DNA of 64,000 nt. Source: Paguma larvata. Taxonomy: Eukaryota; Chordata; Mammalia; Carnivora; Viverridae. This document shows, one piece after another, positions 1 to 11,565 of this stretch; the first letter of the stretch is position 1; each line of letters starts with the position of its first letter. The position numbers were made by a program, and so were the translations under genes. Location of the stretch: assembly GCA_030068075.1 (NCBI GenBank), contig CM057844.1, positions 16,724,001-16,788,000 of the forward strand. The letters run 5' to 3'. Under the pieces are notes generated by a model that saw only the letters and a program-made list of their open reading frames with translations, searched no databases and was not told where the DNA came from.

Positions 1-169
1 TTTTTTTAAGTGACCAAATAACTAATTACAGAGGACTGCAACTATCATAAGTATTTCCTACTTATTTTGTTATGAATGTTTGTGTGAATATGAATACATA
101 TTTTTATGTATGTTTGTTTTCTTGCCTATCTTATTCCTTATCATGTAACATAAGATGTATTGACTTTAT

Positions 170-363
170 TTTGTAAAGTTTATTTATTTTGAGAGAGGGA
201 GAGCATGCATGTGAGTAAGGGAGGGGCAGAGACTTCCAGGCAGGCTCCACACTGTCAGCATGGAGCCCAAAGCAGGGTTTGAACCCATGAAGAGTGAGTT
301 TATGACCTCAACTGAAACCAAGAGTCAGATGCTTAACCAAATGAGCCACCCAGGCGTCTCAAA
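170..363 (-). mobile_element. CAN-SINE (SINEC), minus strand
   Basis: On the plus strand this reads as a reversed carnivore SINE: an A-tail complement (TTTATTTATTTTGAGAG), a GA-rich middle, then the reversed tRNA-like head ending GAGCCACCCAGGCG. Target duplications ATGTATTGACTTTAT (155-169) and ATGTACTGACTTTAT (364-378) flank it with one difference. The element is non-coding and was mobilised by L1. The 73-codon open frame across it is incidental. Confidence 0.93.
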
Positions 364-555
364 ATGTACTGACTTTATATCTAGGTATTTAAATATTTTT
401 AATTTTAAATCATTGTGTTTAAGTCATGGGCTATCAAAAAGAAGAGTAAACCTCACTCAAGAATTTTATCTCCTTTTCTAGAGAAAAAGTTATGATGCTT
501 TCAGTCGTGTGCAGGATAGTTGTATCATGTTAAGTAGAATTATGACCTTGTTATT

Positions 556-1115
556 ACCAGGCTGTGAGGTGCTGAGATTTTGGTCAAACATTACTCTGGC
601 TGTTCCTGTAAGGGTGTTTTGGATGAGATTAATATTTGGATTTCTAGACTGTCCTCCCTAATGTGGGTGCCCTCATCCAATCACTCAGAGACCTGACAAG
701 AATAAAAAGGAGGGCACAAGAAGATGAAATTTCTCCTGCCTGATTACATGAGTTGGAACATTAGTATTCGTCTTTTCCTGCCTTCAAATCCAAACTGAAG
801 CAACAGCTCTTAAGTGTGGAGCCTGTCAGCTTTCAGACTGGAACTTATACCATTGGGTCTCTTGTTCTAAGACCCTCAGACTTGGCCTGGAACTAAAACT
901 GTATCTTTGGTTCTCTTTGTCTCCACCTTGCCAGCTACAAATCTTAGGGCTTCTCAGTCTCCATAACTACATGAGCCAATTTCTGACAATAAATCTTTTT
1001 CTTATAATAAAATTATATATATAGTAATATATTAGTTATATATGTGTGTGTATACACACACACACACAGACACACACACATCTTATCTATTGGTCCTGTT
1101 TCTCTAAAACAGAGA
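556..1115 (+). mobile_element. MLT2-like ERVL LTR, old and solitary
   Basis: The order of segments matches the ancient ERVL LTR family I remember as MLT2. It runs from GTCAAACATTACTCTGG, through CCCTCCCTAATGTGGGTG and CCTCATCCAATCA, to GAGCCAATTTCTGACAATAAATC, and ends near GGTCCTGTTTCTCT. The AATAAA at about 988 fits an LTR polyadenylation signal on this strand. The 5' end is missing. A TA/TG/CA microsatellite has grown in the 3' part. No internal viral genes adjoin it. Confidence 0.6.
1010..1081. repeat. Compound TA / TG / CA microsatellite
   Basis: Alternating TA runs pass into TGTGTG, then TATACACACA and an interrupted CA tract. It sits where the MLT2-like LTR consensus already has a TATATA segment, so it probably grew from that seed. 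Confidence 0.9.
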
Positions 1116-1429
1116 ACTAGACTGTTTCTTTAATACACTATCATCACCTTCGTTACACAGATGAATCTGAGAAAACTTAAGTACCTTAAACCACACTAGA
1201 ACTAGTAATTGGCCATGATGAAAAATAGCCAGGTTTGTCTAACTCTAATGTTCATGCTCATATCCCCTGTGCTATACTTGATTTCTGCTTATAAACAAGT
1301 GAAGATGAAAAAAAACCCAAAGGAACCACCTCCCATTTCTCTTGCTGATGCTTCACTGAATTTTTTTTAATTACAAGAAATCTTTTAATATATTTATTAG
1401 TATTAAACTGTGGCTGTGTAATAATTATC

Positions 1430-1860
1430 CCAAAATTCAGCAGCATAAAATACCAATTGCTTTATCTTGCTAATACTTCTGTGGTTTGGGGATTTAGAAA
1501 AGTCTTGAGTAGGCTACTCTTTTATAGGATCTCATGTAGTTGAAGTTAGTTGTCCCCTAAAGCTGCAGTCATCTGAAAGCTCAACTGGATTGAACATAAT
1601 ACTGGCAATTGACTTTGGCTACTGGCTTTGTGCTCGGCTAGACGGACTATCAACCAGGACACCTACCTGTGTCATTTCCAACATGGTAATATCAGAATAG
1701 TGAGCAGGCCATAAGAACTGGGTGGATCCACAGGGTCTTCTTTGGCCTACTTACAAACCATGTAGAGTTACTTCCACTGTAGTCTATTGGTTAAAAATGC
1801 ATCACTGAGGTAGGGCCATACTCAAGGGAAGGAAATAAAGATCCCTCATTTTGACAGAAG
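1430..1860 (-). mobile_element. MLT1-like MaLR LTR, minus strand
   Basis: CAGCAGCATAAAATACCAATTGCTTTAT, the later CATCTGAAAGCTCAACTGG and CTGTAGTCTATTGGTTAAAA resemble the reverse complement of the mammalian MLT1 LTR. In that LTR the tail encodes the 'TAAGCCACTAAGTTTGTGG' type end. It is highly diverged, and its borders are approximate. A similar relic lies at 10365-10890. Confidence 0.5.
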
Positions 1861-1935
1861 TGTCAAAGAATTTGTAGGCATGTTTTTAAAAATCAGGCAT
1901 GATTATCCTAGGAGCCAGGTATCTCTAGAGATGAT

Positions 1936-2119
1936 GTAAGGCAAGAAAGTGGGCTTTGAAATGAGGTTATAATTTGAACCTTCCTCCATCACTTATTATC
2001 TGTATGACCTTGGAAAATAATTTAAAATCTCTGATCAGTGACCTCCTCTGAAAAAGGAGACAATTGATATCTATTTTGGAACTAAAGATAGTACATATGC
2101 CTTGTATTCAGTTAATGTT
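1936..2119 (+). mobile_element. MIR element
   Basis: The segment contains the MIR core order: TTTGAACCTTCCTCCATCACTTATTATCTGTATGACCTTGG, then the AAAATCTCT region, then the purine-rich region after CTCTGAAAAAGG. This is the diverged equivalent of 'ctgtgtgaccttgggcaagt...'. It abuts the target duplication of the next L1. Confidence 0.75.
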
Positions 2120-2134
2120 AGAATAGTGTTTTCA

Positions 2135-2409
2135 GTTTCTATGCATAGGTGGACTTTGTGAGACTTAACAGAAAACCAGGGAAGAGGGGAAGAGGGGAAA
2201 GAAAAAAGACCCAGAGAGGGAGGGAGACGAAATGTAAGAGACTCTTAAATACTAAGAACAAACCGAGGGTGGAGGGAGTTATAGGAGTGGGGAGAGTGAA
2301 TGACAGGCACTGAGCAGGGCATGGGTTGGAATGAGCATTGGGTGTTGTATGGAAACCAAATTGACAATAAAAAGTTTTTTAAAAAATGAAAAAAAAAAAA
2401 CAAAGAAAA
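2135..2409 (+). mobile_element. 5'-truncated young L1, 3' UTR only
   Basis: The body matches the 3' ends of the other young L1 copies here (27465-27704 and 34870-35115). Shared blocks are ACTTAACAGAAAACCA, AAGAGACTCTTAAATACTAAGAACAAAC and GGGTGTTGTATGGAAACCAA. It ends in ACAATAAA and an A-rich tail. Target duplication AGAATAGTGTTTTCA is perfect at 2120-2134 and 2410-2424. It lacks coding sequence. Confidence 0.93.
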
Positions 2410-2424
2410 AGAATAGTGTTTTCA

Positions 2425-2826
2425 CACTTTCTTGACTTCACTCACTGATTTCTATAATTTATTTATGCATAGTTTAAAGATACATTAGGATCTGATTGGC
2501 AATTTGATTCTTCCTTAAGAAACAGTGCAAGTATCACGAATTCTATGTATTAAGCCAAAAATAAAATTCACTGTGGCCCAATGAACAGGCATGGCTAAAT
2601 CATGGTAGTATTATGGAGTATCTCTTTTTGGTCTTTCTCTCATGTCCCTGCTCCCTAATGTCAGGAAAAAACTTACAAGATATTTAAATAAAGTGCAGTC
2701 TCAGAACTTTTCAGTTTGGATCAGATCCCTAGATGTTCTATTCTGGAGAAACTTACTCTTGCCTGAGTTTGAGTTACTGATCGAAAGTTTCATCGTATTG
2801 GGACCAAGAGGAGCCTATTATTCAGA

Positions 2827-2829
<3 letters not shown>
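2425..2829. other. Unassigned stretch, no feature seen
   Basis: No repeat family, splice-bounded reading frame or RNA structure was recognised. The 98-codon frame from 2642 runs into the CT/CA microsatellite and has no other support. Confidence 0.5.

Positions 2830-2899
<70 letters not shown>
2830..2899. repeat. (CT)n-(CA)n compound microsatellite
   Basis: An uninterrupted CT tract (about 2830-2860) switches directly to a CA tract (about 2861-2899). Such tracts are usually length-polymorphic. Confidence 0.97.
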
Positions 2900-2901
<2 letters not shown>

Positions 2902-2939
2902 GTTTAAGCAAATGAACAAATCTAATTTGGAGAACTAAA

Positions 2940-4380
2940 GCATGTAGAAGACAAAAGCTAGGCTCTCACATGGAGTAACCCAAATCCCCCATGTGGAAGT
3001 CACTTAAACATAAATTTTTCACATGGTAGGGAAGAAAACATTTTTCTGCCATGGCGTTTCATAAAGCATATCAGGCTTCTTTTTTCACAAGGCTTTTACA
3101 CATCTGTCAATTGGAGAAGTTAACCTCTCTGCTGTTTTGATGAGAGAAAGATAAAAATCGAAGTCCTGGTGATTTTATAGGAGTGCTGGCTGCTTGTGTC
3201 TTTGGCTATCTCTACCACTCCTTTGGTGTGAAGACATCCCCAATTGAAAACAGATGTCGTCCCCTTGGCATGGCCTGCTGAATACCACATTGCTTGTAGA
3301 GTTCTGAGGTTCACAAGGTGCCCTCATGGATGGCCATTACCCAGAGGTAGTTTCGTTGCCCAGCAGCAAATATGGATAGATAACTGATGAGTTTTCAAGA
3401 AAGTCTCACAACCAGGTGTCTAACTCAGTAGACAACAGATAATCACACTTGATCCTCAGAGACTGTATATCCTCTCCTTCTCCCTCCATCCTCACTGCCC
3501 TTTTTAAGTATAGTCACATTTCTATAGTGTTGATTCCTGTTTTCCACCTTTTTTTTTGTAAGGTGTAGGTATCTTTCATAATCTAAATTTCAAGCTTTTA
3601 GTTAGCTGTTCTTCAGTTTAATGAACAATAACCATTTAGAAACTTTCTCGGAGTGTGCCTTGGAGTATTTTCTATGGCAAATGGAATTCTGCCTTGAAAA
3701 CTGGAAAGGAGTTTTCTTTTTTCCATATAGGGAGGGGATGGAGGAGTTGCCAATGGAACAGCACATTTAAGCAAGCAAGTTTGTAGAATAACTTAGGACT
3801 TATTCAGTTTCCATTAAGAATATCTAATTATAAGTAATTACCTTGTACTAATTTAATTCCATCCTCTTGAACTTTATTAGAGCAACAAACTTAACCACAT
3901 GCATTTTGTTAAATAGACCCTTGCACTATGGAGGAAGAAAAAAAAAAACTTAACAAGATTGATATGACTTCCATGGGAAAGAAGGGGATTAACAATAATT
4001 GAGCATTTTCTGCAGTATCCTCTCCCATTCCATTAGAGGTGAAATATAAGTAGGTGTTTTAAAAAATGAGTTCACAGTAAAGAATTTAAGGAGATTAGCT
4101 CAGTTTTAATAGATGGCCCTGCCTTATTTAAAAATTAATGCCAGAAATAGGCAAACAATTTGTTTTAGCCTTAGACTAAACTTTAAATGTGTTAGAAATT
4201 AAATTATTAAGGTCAAATGTTGACAACAGACTGAAATAATAAAAATTGATATTAATTTTCTTTTTCAGTATCCTAAAAGTATTTGAAGAGGTAAAGTATT
4301 TTTTTTTCTGAATATGAAAAACGAGCTACTTACTTTTAGAGTGGCTATTCTTCAAACCACATTTAGCACATTTTTTTTAA
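2940..4380. other. Repeat-poor unassigned DNA
   Basis: About 1.4 kb without a recognisable repeat apart from short A runs near 3938 and 4375. No gene, RNA or conserved-looking block could be supported. Confidence 0.5.
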
Positions 4381-4389
4381 AAAAAGAAA

Positions 4390-5480
4390 AGAGCTTCATT
4401 GTTTTTCTGTACATGAAAGTAATACACTTGCAATATAAAAATCCACATGGAGCAAAATGCATAAAGAAAATATAGAAATCACCAATAAACTTATCATATA
4501 GGTATCATAGCTCTTAATCTGATGATATATTTCTTTCTGGATTTTTTTCTATACATGAGGACTATCTTTATGTAATTGTTATTAAAGCATAGTATGATAC
4601 AGAAAGTGAACACATAAGCATTTTTGAAACTAGAGACAGAACAGTTTTGGAACTCCAGCAGTTCTCCCATAAGTACCCTTTCTAGGAAACATAAATTTTC
4701 CAATTCCTAACACCACAGAGTCCTTCCGGTTTCTGAATTTTATAAGGATGTAATCACACATTATGTATTCTTTTATGTTGGCTAACATTGTAGAGGATTA
4801 TGTTCATAAGATATATTCATATTGTTACTTCTCATTGTAATTTGCTTCTTATTATATATGTATATATATCAATAGCATTATATAAATGTGCCAGTTTATT
4901 TAACTATATATATATCAATATATACAATATATACATACATATCTATCTATAATCTATCTATCTATCATCTATCAATAGCATTATATAAATGTGTCACAGT
5001 TTATTTAACTCTTTTGCCATTTTATTGTTTCCTGTGTAGGGCTGTGAAGTTTTAGTGCATTCTTTATGTGGCACTTAGGAACATATTTCTGTTTGTTATA
5101 TGCCTAGGAGAATTGCTAGCTGGATTCTAGGAGTACGTATAATTTTTTTTAATAAACACTGTCCATGAGTTTTCAAAATTACTATAATCATTTACGCCTT
5201 CCCTGGCAGGACATGAGAGTCCCAGTTGCTCTACTTCCTTGCCAACACTTGATATCAAACAATTGCTTTTAAATAAAAATGAAATAATTCTCTATACGTA
5301 CCTTTGTAGCCTGAATTTCCTACCTGACCATATATCTAGGATATTTTTCCATGTCAAAAAACAAAGAGATCATCCTCATTTTAAATTGCCATGTAATAAT
5401 CTTTCATGCTGTATGTCTAAATATGTGTAATCAATTCCTTATTGATGAATCTTTATACAGAATTTTCATTTTATGAACAA
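4390..5480 (-). mobile_element. Old L1-like remnant, minus strand (tentative)
   Basis: Plus-strand phrases such as TTATATGCCTAGGAGAATTGCTAGCTGG and GAGAGTCCCAGTTGCTCTACTTCCTTGCCAACACTTG match the reverse complement of old L1 ORF2 C-terminal sequence ('...ggaattgctgggtc...', '...ccacaccctcgccaacact...'). The upstream part (GTAATACACTTGCAATATAAAA) fits the same type. It is strongly decayed, and the borders are uncertain. Confidence 0.5.
4868..5010. repeat. Duplicated segment around a TA/TCTA microsatellite
   Basis: ATCAATAGCATTATATAAATGTG...CAGTTTATTTAACT occurs at 4868-4905 and again, nearly identical, at 4971-5010. The copies are 103 bp apart, and TATA and TCTA repeats fill the gap. This is a local tandem duplication whose unit includes the microsatellite. 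Confidence 0.9.
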
Positions 5481-5744
5481 AGTTGATTATGTATTTCTTT
5501 GTATGCAAAGCTCATAATTCAATATAATTCTTGTCAACAAATTAAATCCCTGTTTGGTACTCTGTATTCTTCATCATATTCAAGTGCCCAGCATAGCTTA
5601 TTTTATTTCTGCTCCTTCTTGCTTACAGATGAGGTCTGCTAGTGAAAATCATGATGGAAAAGTTGATTTCACAAAATATTCATAGTCAATTATATCACAT
5701 GGGCTCTCAAACTCCTCTATTTGGCAATACTTCTCCACTCTACA

Positions 5745-5911
5745 CACTGATTATTTTAAATCTTCAGCCTCCTTGAACCACCAAATCTTTCTCCACTTCC
5801 CTACTCTCAGCAGATGACTGAACCTCACAGTTCATAGAGAATACATACATTAGCCATCAGAAGGTAATCCCCCCAAACCCACTGCCAGAAAGAACGACAG
5901 AGAGACAGACA

Positions 5912-5949
<38 letters not shown>

Positions 5950-6780
5950 TACCAATGGCCTGCCTTCCTTTGCTTCTCTGAGAATAAAGAAGCTGCTCTC
6001 CCACATTCTTCCATGTCTCTATTGAAGGTCAGTTCTAGCAGCCAAACTTTGGATCTCATTACCTCATCTCTTTTCTGGCCAATCCTCTTCTCTCCTTTAC
6101 TGTGTCTGCTGGCACAGACTCTAAGTGTATTAATGTATCAGGAGCCTTATTAATTCCCTTCATCTTGAATTTTCCCTTTTGTTCTCCTTTGCTTCTCTAC
6201 TTTTTTCTCTCCCTGTTTCTCATGCTCTCTTCTCTTCACTTCACTAATGTTTCTTTCACTTTTCTATTTCCATGTTTTCCTTAGGTTTTCTAAGTGTTAC
6301 CTCGTTAAGCATCTTCCAGATTGATACAACCAAACTAGTCTTCTTTTCTTAGCTTTAGACTCTTAGAAAAAATGGCTCTTGTCAACTGGTATTAATATCT
6401 CAGAAACAGTACAAAATTTAAAATAGAACCTTTGCTATTCCCCCTCCACTAACTACCTGTCTTCCTATCCCAGTAAATGGCATACAAGTCACCTATGGTA
6501 ATTTAAAATCATTAAAATGATCTAGGATTCCTGCCCTTCCTTTACTCACAGAGTGAAATTTCTTGTCAAGCCCTTTATTTTACTTTGTATATTTTAATTA
6601 CTCATGATTTTAATTGTTTTTTTCTGTTTTCAGACTACATGTGTTTGTTTTTCTTCTGGTATATGGTCTTTGCCTTAGCAATTTGTAACATCTCTTCAAA
6701 ACTATTGAGATTAATCTCTTCTCCACAACATATATATTTTTCTCAACCTGTCATCTGTGTTTATTATTCTTTTGCAGTTG
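5745..6780 (+). mobile_element. L2 LINE remnant, plus strand
   Basis: CTTCCCTACTCTCAGCAGATGACTG, TTAATTCCCTTCATCTTGAATTTTCCCT, TTAGACTCTTAGAAAAAATGGCTCTTGTC and CCTATCCCAGTAAATGGCA follow, in order, the middle-to-late part of L2 ORF2 as I remember it. The reading frame is destroyed. A CA microsatellite lies inside. The segment beyond about 6560 is weak. It meets the minus-strand L2 at about 6785 in converging orientation. Confidence 0.55.
5897..5946. repeat. (CA)n microsatellite
   Basis: AGACAGACAGACACAC leads into an uninterrupted CA tract that ends before CGCATACC. It lies inside the plus-strand L2 relic. Confidence 0.96.
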
Positions 6781-6784
6781 CACA

Positions 6785-8960
6785 TTTATTAATTCATTAA
6801 GCAGGTATTTATTGAATCACTGTTATTTGTCTGAAAACCAGTCAAGGAATAGGAACAGAGCAATAATCAAAACAGATGAAACTTGTTGCCTTCCTGGAGT
6901 TTACATTGCAGTTATGAGGTTGGGTGGGTAAACAACATTTAGTGATATAAAATAAGAAATATAAGTAGAATATTGGGTGGTTATAAGTATTACTAATATA
7001 ATTAAACCAGGAAAAGGTTTTTAAAAGGTCAATAGGTAGGAGTCACAATTTTAAAGAGGATTACTCAAAGAAAAATTTCTTTGAGATAATGAGCTTTGAT
7101 TAAAGTCCTAAAGAAGGTATAGGAACCTTGTGGATACCTGTATAAACAGATTCAAGGTAAAAAGAACATCAAGTGAAAAGATACAGAGGCAAGAGCACAC
7201 CTGGAAAGTTTAAGGAACAGGTAAAGGGCCAACTGAGATGAAAAAGATTTTAAAGGAAAAATGTAACAGAATATAAGGTCTAAAGGGCAATGGGTTGGAG
7301 GGAAATCTCAGCATGTACGGCTTTACTGTCTATTCTAAGAACTTTAGTGTCTACCTGGAATGAGATACTAATAATTTTGAGTAGATATGTGATATAATCT
7401 GACTGTTTTAACTGTAAAATTCCAATTGCTTTTCTGAGAACAGTTTTTTGGGGGGCTGACATTCAAAGTAAGGAGGCTGGTTAGAAAACTGCAGTAATTC
7501 TGGCCAGAGATGGAGAGGCGATTGGACTAATTTGTTGCATGTAACACCAGTGTGTTAGCAGTGAAGGTGGTGATAGTGGTCAGATCATGTGTATATTTTG
7601 AAGGTAAAGTCACTAATATTTGCAGATGGATTGCATTATGGGATATGAAAGTAAGTGAGAAGTTTAGATTATTAACAGTTTTAGTTTAGTGTGGGGCCTG
7701 AGAAACTAGACAGAGTTGCCAATAAGTGAGATGAGGGAAGACTGTGACTAGAGAGGTTTCAGTGGAGGAGATCAAGGGTCCTAATTTTGTACCTACATTT
7801 GAGATTACTCTTAGATTTCTAGGTGGAGCTATTGAGTAGGTTGTTGGATTTGTTGTTCTATTGTCCTGGACAAATAGGAATTTGGGTGTCATCAGCATAC
7901 AGATAGATTCACTGCCATGACACTAAATGATAACACCAAGATAATGGTCATAAATAAGAAAGAGAAAATGTTCAAGGACTGAATCACAGAAGATCCCAAA
8001 TTTCAAAGGCCAGGTAGATGAAGAAAACCTACTACAGATCCTGAAAAGGTTCTGCCAAAAAGTGACTGGAGTCTTGGAATACAAGTTAAGAAAGTGACTT
8101 CAGGGGCGCCTGGGTGGCTCAGTTGGTTAAGCGTCCAACTTCGGCTCAGGTCATGATCTCACGGTTCATGAGTTTGAGCCCCGCGTCGAACTCTGTGCTG
8201 ACAGCTCAGAGCCTGGAGCCTGCTTCAGATTCTGTGTCTCCTCTCTCTCTGACCCTCCCCCACTCATACTCTGTCTCTCTCTCTCTCTAAAAAATAAATA
8301 AACATTAAAAAAAAAGAAAGTGACTCTAGTATCAGTGAATGATCAACTGATGTGATGCTGAAAAGTAAAATGAGGAGAGACAGAAGGTAAAATATGACAG
8401 AGCTAAGAGAGTTTCATTTCAGTAGAATGGTAGAAAACCTGCTTGGATGGATTTGTGAAAGAGAAGAGGGAAATTGGAGACTTTGAGTGTAGACAATTTT
8501 TGAGGAGCTTTGTTGTTAGGGAAATAGGAAAATAAAGAAGTGAACTCAAAGGATGTTTGCATCTTAAAATGGGAGAAAATGAGTATTTCGTGTCGGTGGA
8601 AAAGAGCTAGTAGACAGGATAATTTGATTATGCTTAAATAAGAGAAAAGCATTCAAGGAGGGCAGAGAATATGGAATCTAGCGCACAAGTAGAAGTTTTG
8701 GCCTTTGTTAGGAGTATGGATAGTTTGTCCTGAGAAATGGAAGAGAAGGGAGAAGGCATAGGTGCAAGGATAGGTGGAGGATAGATATTGTGGAACTTCT
8801 ATCTTGAATGCTCTGATTTTCTCTGTTTAGCAACAGACAAAATTGTCATCTAGGAGAGCTGATCAGTATTAAAAATTAGAGGAGAAAAAAGATGGTATGA
8901 AATAGTCTTCTAGGGAATTGAGAGAGAAATTGGAATTGGAATAGATTTCAGTGTACCATT
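6785..8960 (-). mobile_element. L2 LINE remnant, minus strand, over 2 kb
   Basis: Read on the plus strand, it opens with the reversed L2 3' end (ATTCATTAAGCAGGTATTTATTGAATCA). It continues through CTTCCTGGAGTTTACATTGCAG, ATAATCTGACTG, GGAGGCTGGTTAGAAAACTGCAGTAATTCTGGCCAGAGATG, TATATTTTGAAGGTAAAGTC and GGGTGTCATCAGCATACAGAT, to GAGTGTAGACAATTTTTGAGGAG. That is the reverse complement of a long section of L2 ORF2. A CAN-SINE (8103-8315) splits it. Confidence 0.72.
8103..8315 (+). mobile_element. CAN-SINE, near-consensus (young)
   Basis: This is a full-length copy starting GGGGCGCCTGGGTGGCTC and ending AATAAATAAACATT plus an A tail. It has an A-box-like TGGCTCAGTTGG and a B-box-like GGTTCATGAGTTTGAGCC from its tRNA ancestor. 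Many CpGs survive (GGCGCC, AAGCGTCC, CCCGCGTCGAA), which suggests recent insertion. Target duplication AAGAAAGTGACT occurs at 8088-8099 and 8314-8325. Confidence 0.97.
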
Positions 8961-9089
8961 CACTCACATATACTTCTGGGACTGGTCTCTTCCTCCTTAA
9001 TAGTCCTAGAATTATGATTTAAAACAACAATCAGCCTCTGCAACTTTTATGCAAAGGAAATGTTCTTTTGGATCCTAATTAACTACAGT

Positions 9090-9570
9090 TAAGTACAGGA
9101 TAAAACTAAGACTCCTTCACATGTTGAACAGTGTTCACTGATTGGCCTCAAACCTTCCTTCACAGACGCATCTCTGACCATTCCCATGACTCCAGGTGAA
9201 TGCAACGTTCCAGATTTGTTCTAACACCATATACACATTCATAACTGCTTGCCTTTGCTTGGGTAGTTCCCTTTCCTGGAATGCCTTTTTCTCCTTTCCT
9301 ACACTTCATTAAATGTACCTCATGCTCCACCCATCCCCATTTATTCCCAAGATAGAGCTGGTTATTTTCATTCCTATGTGCCCCTTAACCTTTGAGCTTG
9401 GCTTAGTACTTGGCTTTGCCATAGTGCATTATTGCTTAATATGTCTGTCTCCCACCCAGGACCAGATGTTTTTCAAGTGTACAGATGATATCTTAGTAAT
9501 TATCTTATCCTCCCAGTCTCTAGAGTGCTAAATATTCATGAATAAATTCATTTTTCAGTATTTAATCTTA
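9090..9570 (+). mobile_element. L2 LINE 3' remnant
   Basis: The stretch TAGTTCCCTTTCCTGGAATGCCTTTTTCTCC, then CATGCTCCACCCATCC and the weak AATAAATTCATTTTTCAG end follow the L2 3' order ('...tgcctggaatgcc...', '...aataaatgaat...'). It is highly diverged. Confidence 0.5.
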
Positions 9571-10364
9571 TATTATCAGCTAATTGCAGTTCCTTAGAAG
9601 AAAGTCTTCAGCTTTGTCTAGACAGTGAGAAATGCATAGGAATAAACATGGGGTAATTACTGTGTACATGTATATGCAATTGTCACGCAAATTTTGGCTT
9701 TCATATCATAAGCTCCTCATCTCTCAGAACTTCACAATTTCTGTGTTTTTAATTTAACCACAAAAAATCCCCTAGCTTTAAATTTTGACAATAATGTCAG
9801 ATACTAACTATAATTAGATGAAGAATATGTAATCCATACTGGATACAGTTCAGCATTTGTCTCAAATTGGAATGTTAAATGGAAAATCAAGTAAATAAAG
9901 AAATTGGCCTAAACTCGTGGAATATTAAGCTTCAAAGATGTTGTTTTTATTGTAATTTAGTTCATTCCTAGTTTGAGTTCATGTACTTATCTTTGTGTCT
10001 CTAATATAGCTTACTCCTGCCTCGTAATGAGTATTAAAAGTAATTTAAGATAAAATAATCAAATACCTTATTCTGAGAACAAAAGATAAACAGCAGGAAC
10101 ACATAATTAATAAATTCGCCCTTTCAAAACTATTTTCTCAGAAGTGAATTTTTCTTTCTACTCTCTAGTAGGCGAAAAGAACAAATTTTTTTTGAGAGAT
10201 TCAAATACTTTGCGTTTTGGTCTTGAAAGTCTAAAGAGAAGAATCATTTGGCCAAATGTAGTCATTTATAGTTGATCAGCAACAGATGAGATATAGGAAG
10301 TACATTTGGATAGGAAGGGTAGAACCTGCTTATAGCAAATGTTGAAGACATTTTTTGTTATTAT
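9571..10364. other. Unassigned AT-rich stretch
   Basis: Nothing beyond AT-rich single-copy-looking DNA was recognised. It contains no frame longer than chance and no microsatellite. Confidence 0.5.
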
Positions 10365-10890
10365 TGTGGAACGAATAATCTCAAGTCTTAGTGGCTTAAA
10401 ATAATATTTGATTAATATCTTTCATATTTCTGAAGGCTAACTGGGTTCAGTTAGACAGTTATTTCATAGAGTCGCTTATGCAGTGCAGTCAGTAGTCAGC
10501 ATGAACTGTATTCATCTGAAGGTTCAACTGGACTAGGTATTTAGAATGTCTGGCAGTTGTTGATAGTCAGTCAGGATTTCAGCTGAGACTAACCTGTCAC
10601 TAAAAGTATCAAACACCTTTCCATGTAATTTGGAATTCTATCAGCAAGACATGGGCTCTGAGAGGGAATGTATCAGGCAAGCATTCTAAGATGCCATGGA
10701 AGTTTCTTATGACCTAACCTTGAAGGCCAAGAAATTACTCTGTCATATTCTATTAGTCAAGCAAGTCACTAAGGCCAACCCAAATTCAATTGGAGGGAAA
10801 GAGACTCTACCTCTCAATGAGGGAGGGACAAGGCCACACCGTAGAATGTAAAGAATATGAAGCATGGGGCATAGTGCTGCAGTGACCTGT
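10365..10890 (-). mobile_element. MLT1-like MaLR LTR, minus strand
   Basis: AGTCTTAGTGGCTTAAAATAATA, CATCTGAAGGTTCAACTGGA and CATATTCTATTAGTCAAGCAAGTCACTAAGGCC follow the reversed MLT1-type LTR ('...cttagtggcttaaaacaaca...', '...gaagcaagtcactaggtcc...'). The overlapping minus-strand frames of 64-68 codons are incidental. Confidence 0.6.
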
Positions 10891-11034
10891 GGAAAAGATA
10901 AACTACCACAAAGGGCATAGAGAAATGTTTCAAAGCAAAAGGATACCAACTAAGAGGTTCACATTCACTGCTGCTGTTATTCTTGTCTAGATCACCACCG
11001 TGTCTCACTGGGACTACTGAAATAATTGTTTAGT

Positions 11035-11565
11035 TAGTTTCCTTCACTCCAGTCTATTTTCACCTCCAGTCCACTCTTTCACCAAAAGTCAGAAAAACCT
11101 TCTTGAAGTCAAATTCCTAACATGTCACTCCTACATTTAAGCCTGTAAATATCTTCCCATTATGTTTAGAATGATTCAGTTCCGGATCTCTTTTTCAGCC
11201 TTGCTTCTATCTACTGCCCTCTCCCCACCAGGAATCTCCTTCCAGCTTCTTAGCTTTACCATGCTTGCTATTGCTTAAGAATTTGCCCAGATGCTCTTCT
11301 CTTAGACTGAAACATTCTCCCAACCCTCTTTTCCTGGTCATTTATTGCTTATAACTTAGGTCTTATTTTGAATGTCATTAGGCCTGTAAAGTATACCATC
11401 TTTGTGTTTTCATAATATCCTTAGCAAAGTATATTTCACACATAAATTGTCATTCTTGCCCTAAGTTCCTTTAAAGTATCCTTCACTGTTACTGTATATT
11501 GTAACAAACTATATACTCTTTGTTGGCATATTATAGCTTTCATTGTATTTTTATGAGCACGTATG
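11035..11565 (+). mobile_element. L2 LINE remnant
   Basis: AACATGTCACTCCTACATTTAAGCCTG, TCTTCCCATTATGTTTAGAATGA, TTGCCCAGATGCTCTTCTCTT and GGTCATTTATTGCTTATAACTTAGG align in order with L2 ORF2 end and 3' sequence ('...tgtcactcccctgcttaaaaccctt...'). It carries no intact frame. Confidence 0.6.

Noticed and set aside
2642..2938. 98-codon frame rich in Ser-Leu and Thr-His repeats
   Set aside because: The repeats are the translated CT and CA microsatellite.
8103..8190. tRNA gene at the head of the CAN-SINE
   Set aside because: The A- and B-box-like sequence is the SINE's tRNA-derived promoter. No cloverleaf with an anticodon arm can be completed, and similar heads occur in the other copies.
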